NCBI GenBank assembly: GCA_937929935.1
Contig: CALFUL010000018.1
Coordinates: forward strand, 1 to 64,000
DNA: 64,000 nt
DNA from: an uncultured Flavobacteriaceae bacterium
Lineage (GTDB): Bacteria > Bacteroidota > Bacteroidia > Flavobacteriales > Flavobacteriaceae
Direction: 5' to 3'
Shown: piece after piece, positions 63,628-64,000 of the stretch
Position numbering within the stretch: the stretch's first letter is position 1
Layout of the letters: every line of letters begins with the position of its first letter
Notes under the pieces: model-generated
Databases searched by the model: none
What the model saw: only the letters and a program-made list of their open reading frames with translations
What the model was told of the DNA's origin: nothing
Program-made: the position numbers and the translations under genes

Positions 63628-64000
63628 ATGGGCGACAGAGAATCAATGGAACAAGAAGAGATTCATTCAAAAGTATTGAGGGCAGGAAGAAGAACCTATT
63701 TTTTTGATGTTAGAAGCACCAAGGCAGGCGATTATTACCTAACTATTACTGAAAGTAAAAAGTTTACTCATGATGATGGATCTTTTCACTACAAGAAGCA
63801 TAAAATTTACCTTTATAAAGAAGATTTCGAAGCATTTCGAGAAAATGTAGGCGAGATGATGGATTTTATTATTGATGAAAAAGGAACAGAAGTTATTTCT
63901 GAAAGACATCAATCAGACTTTAAAAAAGAAGAGCAAGATACTGCTGGTGCTGAAGAAAATGACCAAGCAAAGTCAACAGAGAGTTTTACTGAAGTTGATT
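63628..64000 (+). CDS. PUR-family DNA/RNA-binding protein (DUF3276), cut by window end
   Basis: An ATG at 63628 opens a frame that runs off the window with 124 codons. The start (MGDRESMEQEEIHSKVLRAGRRTYFFDVRSTKAGDYYLTITESKKF) and GSFHYKKHKIYLYKEDFEAFRENVGEMMDFII match the DUF3276 family, related to PUR-alpha and the Borrelia BpuR protein. These bind single-stranded nucleic acids. The C-terminal part visible here is acidic and Glu/Asp-rich (HQSDFKKEEQDTAGAEENDQAKSTES). It is usual to find this gene beside nusB and an MsbA-like transporter in Flavobacteriaceae. Confidence 0.88.
   Translation, partial: MGDRESMEQEEIHSKVLRAGRRTYFFDVRSTKAGDYYLTITESKKFTHDDGSFHYKKHKIYLYKEDFEAFRENVGEMMDFIIDEKGTEVISERHQSDFKKEEQDTAGAEENDQAKSTESFTEVD

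Overview
The window is a stretch of low-GC chromosome from a member of the Bacteroidota, most likely a marine Flavobacteriaceae. The main reasons are several type B (gliding-motility-associated) C-terminal secretion domains typical of type IX secretion substrates, a PorP/SprF-family protein, TnnTTTG-style Bacteroidota promoters, the nusB - DUF1573 - yajC and DUF3276 neighbourhoods, and Bacteroidota-type intergenic repeats. No rRNA, tRNA, CRISPR array, insertion sequence or phage genes were recognised.

Layout: (1) 1-4074 is a glycan-decoration cluster: the tail of a family 2 glycosyltransferase, a LicC-like nucleotidyltransferase, a fusion of a CDP-glycerol-type phosphotransferase with a family 2 glycosyltransferase, a LicD-family phosphotransferase and a TagD-like cytidylyltransferase. 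Together they look able to activate and attach a phospho-alcohol to a surface glycan. (2) 4240-6235 carries two tRNA-maturation genes (threonylcarbamoyl-AMP synthase and CCA-adding enzyme). (3) 6557-14955 is a three-gene gliding/T9SS module: a 1826-residue Asp-rich thrombospondin-3-repeat surface protein, a PorP/SprF protein and an OmpA-family protein, closed by a strong terminator. (4) 15239-19022 holds heme A synthase, a pRiA4b ORF-3-like protein, an NdpA-like nucleoid protein and an unrecognised protein that shows a kinase-like motif order. (5) 19260-38037 is a second secretion region: a 4144-residue SprB-like giant protein, an ABC-2 exporter pair, and two tandem paralogous T9SS substrates; uvrB follows.

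(6) 40076-43991 is an accessory-looking patch: a 644-base gene-free region with an orphan palindromic operator, a small heat-shock protein, and a HipB/HipA-like toxin-antitoxin pair with three operator-like palindromes, one over the hipB start codon. (7) 44032-57213 is mostly housekeeping (sucC, lysA, guaB, HMG-CoA lyase, pyrD), with a porin / FMN-binding / membrane-protein group whose upstream regions carry palindromes suggesting metal-responsive control. (8) 57292-64000 has pepT, a 160-bp-period tandem repeat region, a DUF1801/YdeI protein, the nusB - DUF1573 - yajC operon, an MsbA-like ABC transporter and the start of a PUR-family gene cut by the window edge.

The observations most worth following are the kinase-like protein at 17937-19022, the phospho-alcohol cluster, the shared TTTAGACTTG operator motif at two distant loci, the HipB operators, and the repeat-rich adhesins with internal domain insertions.
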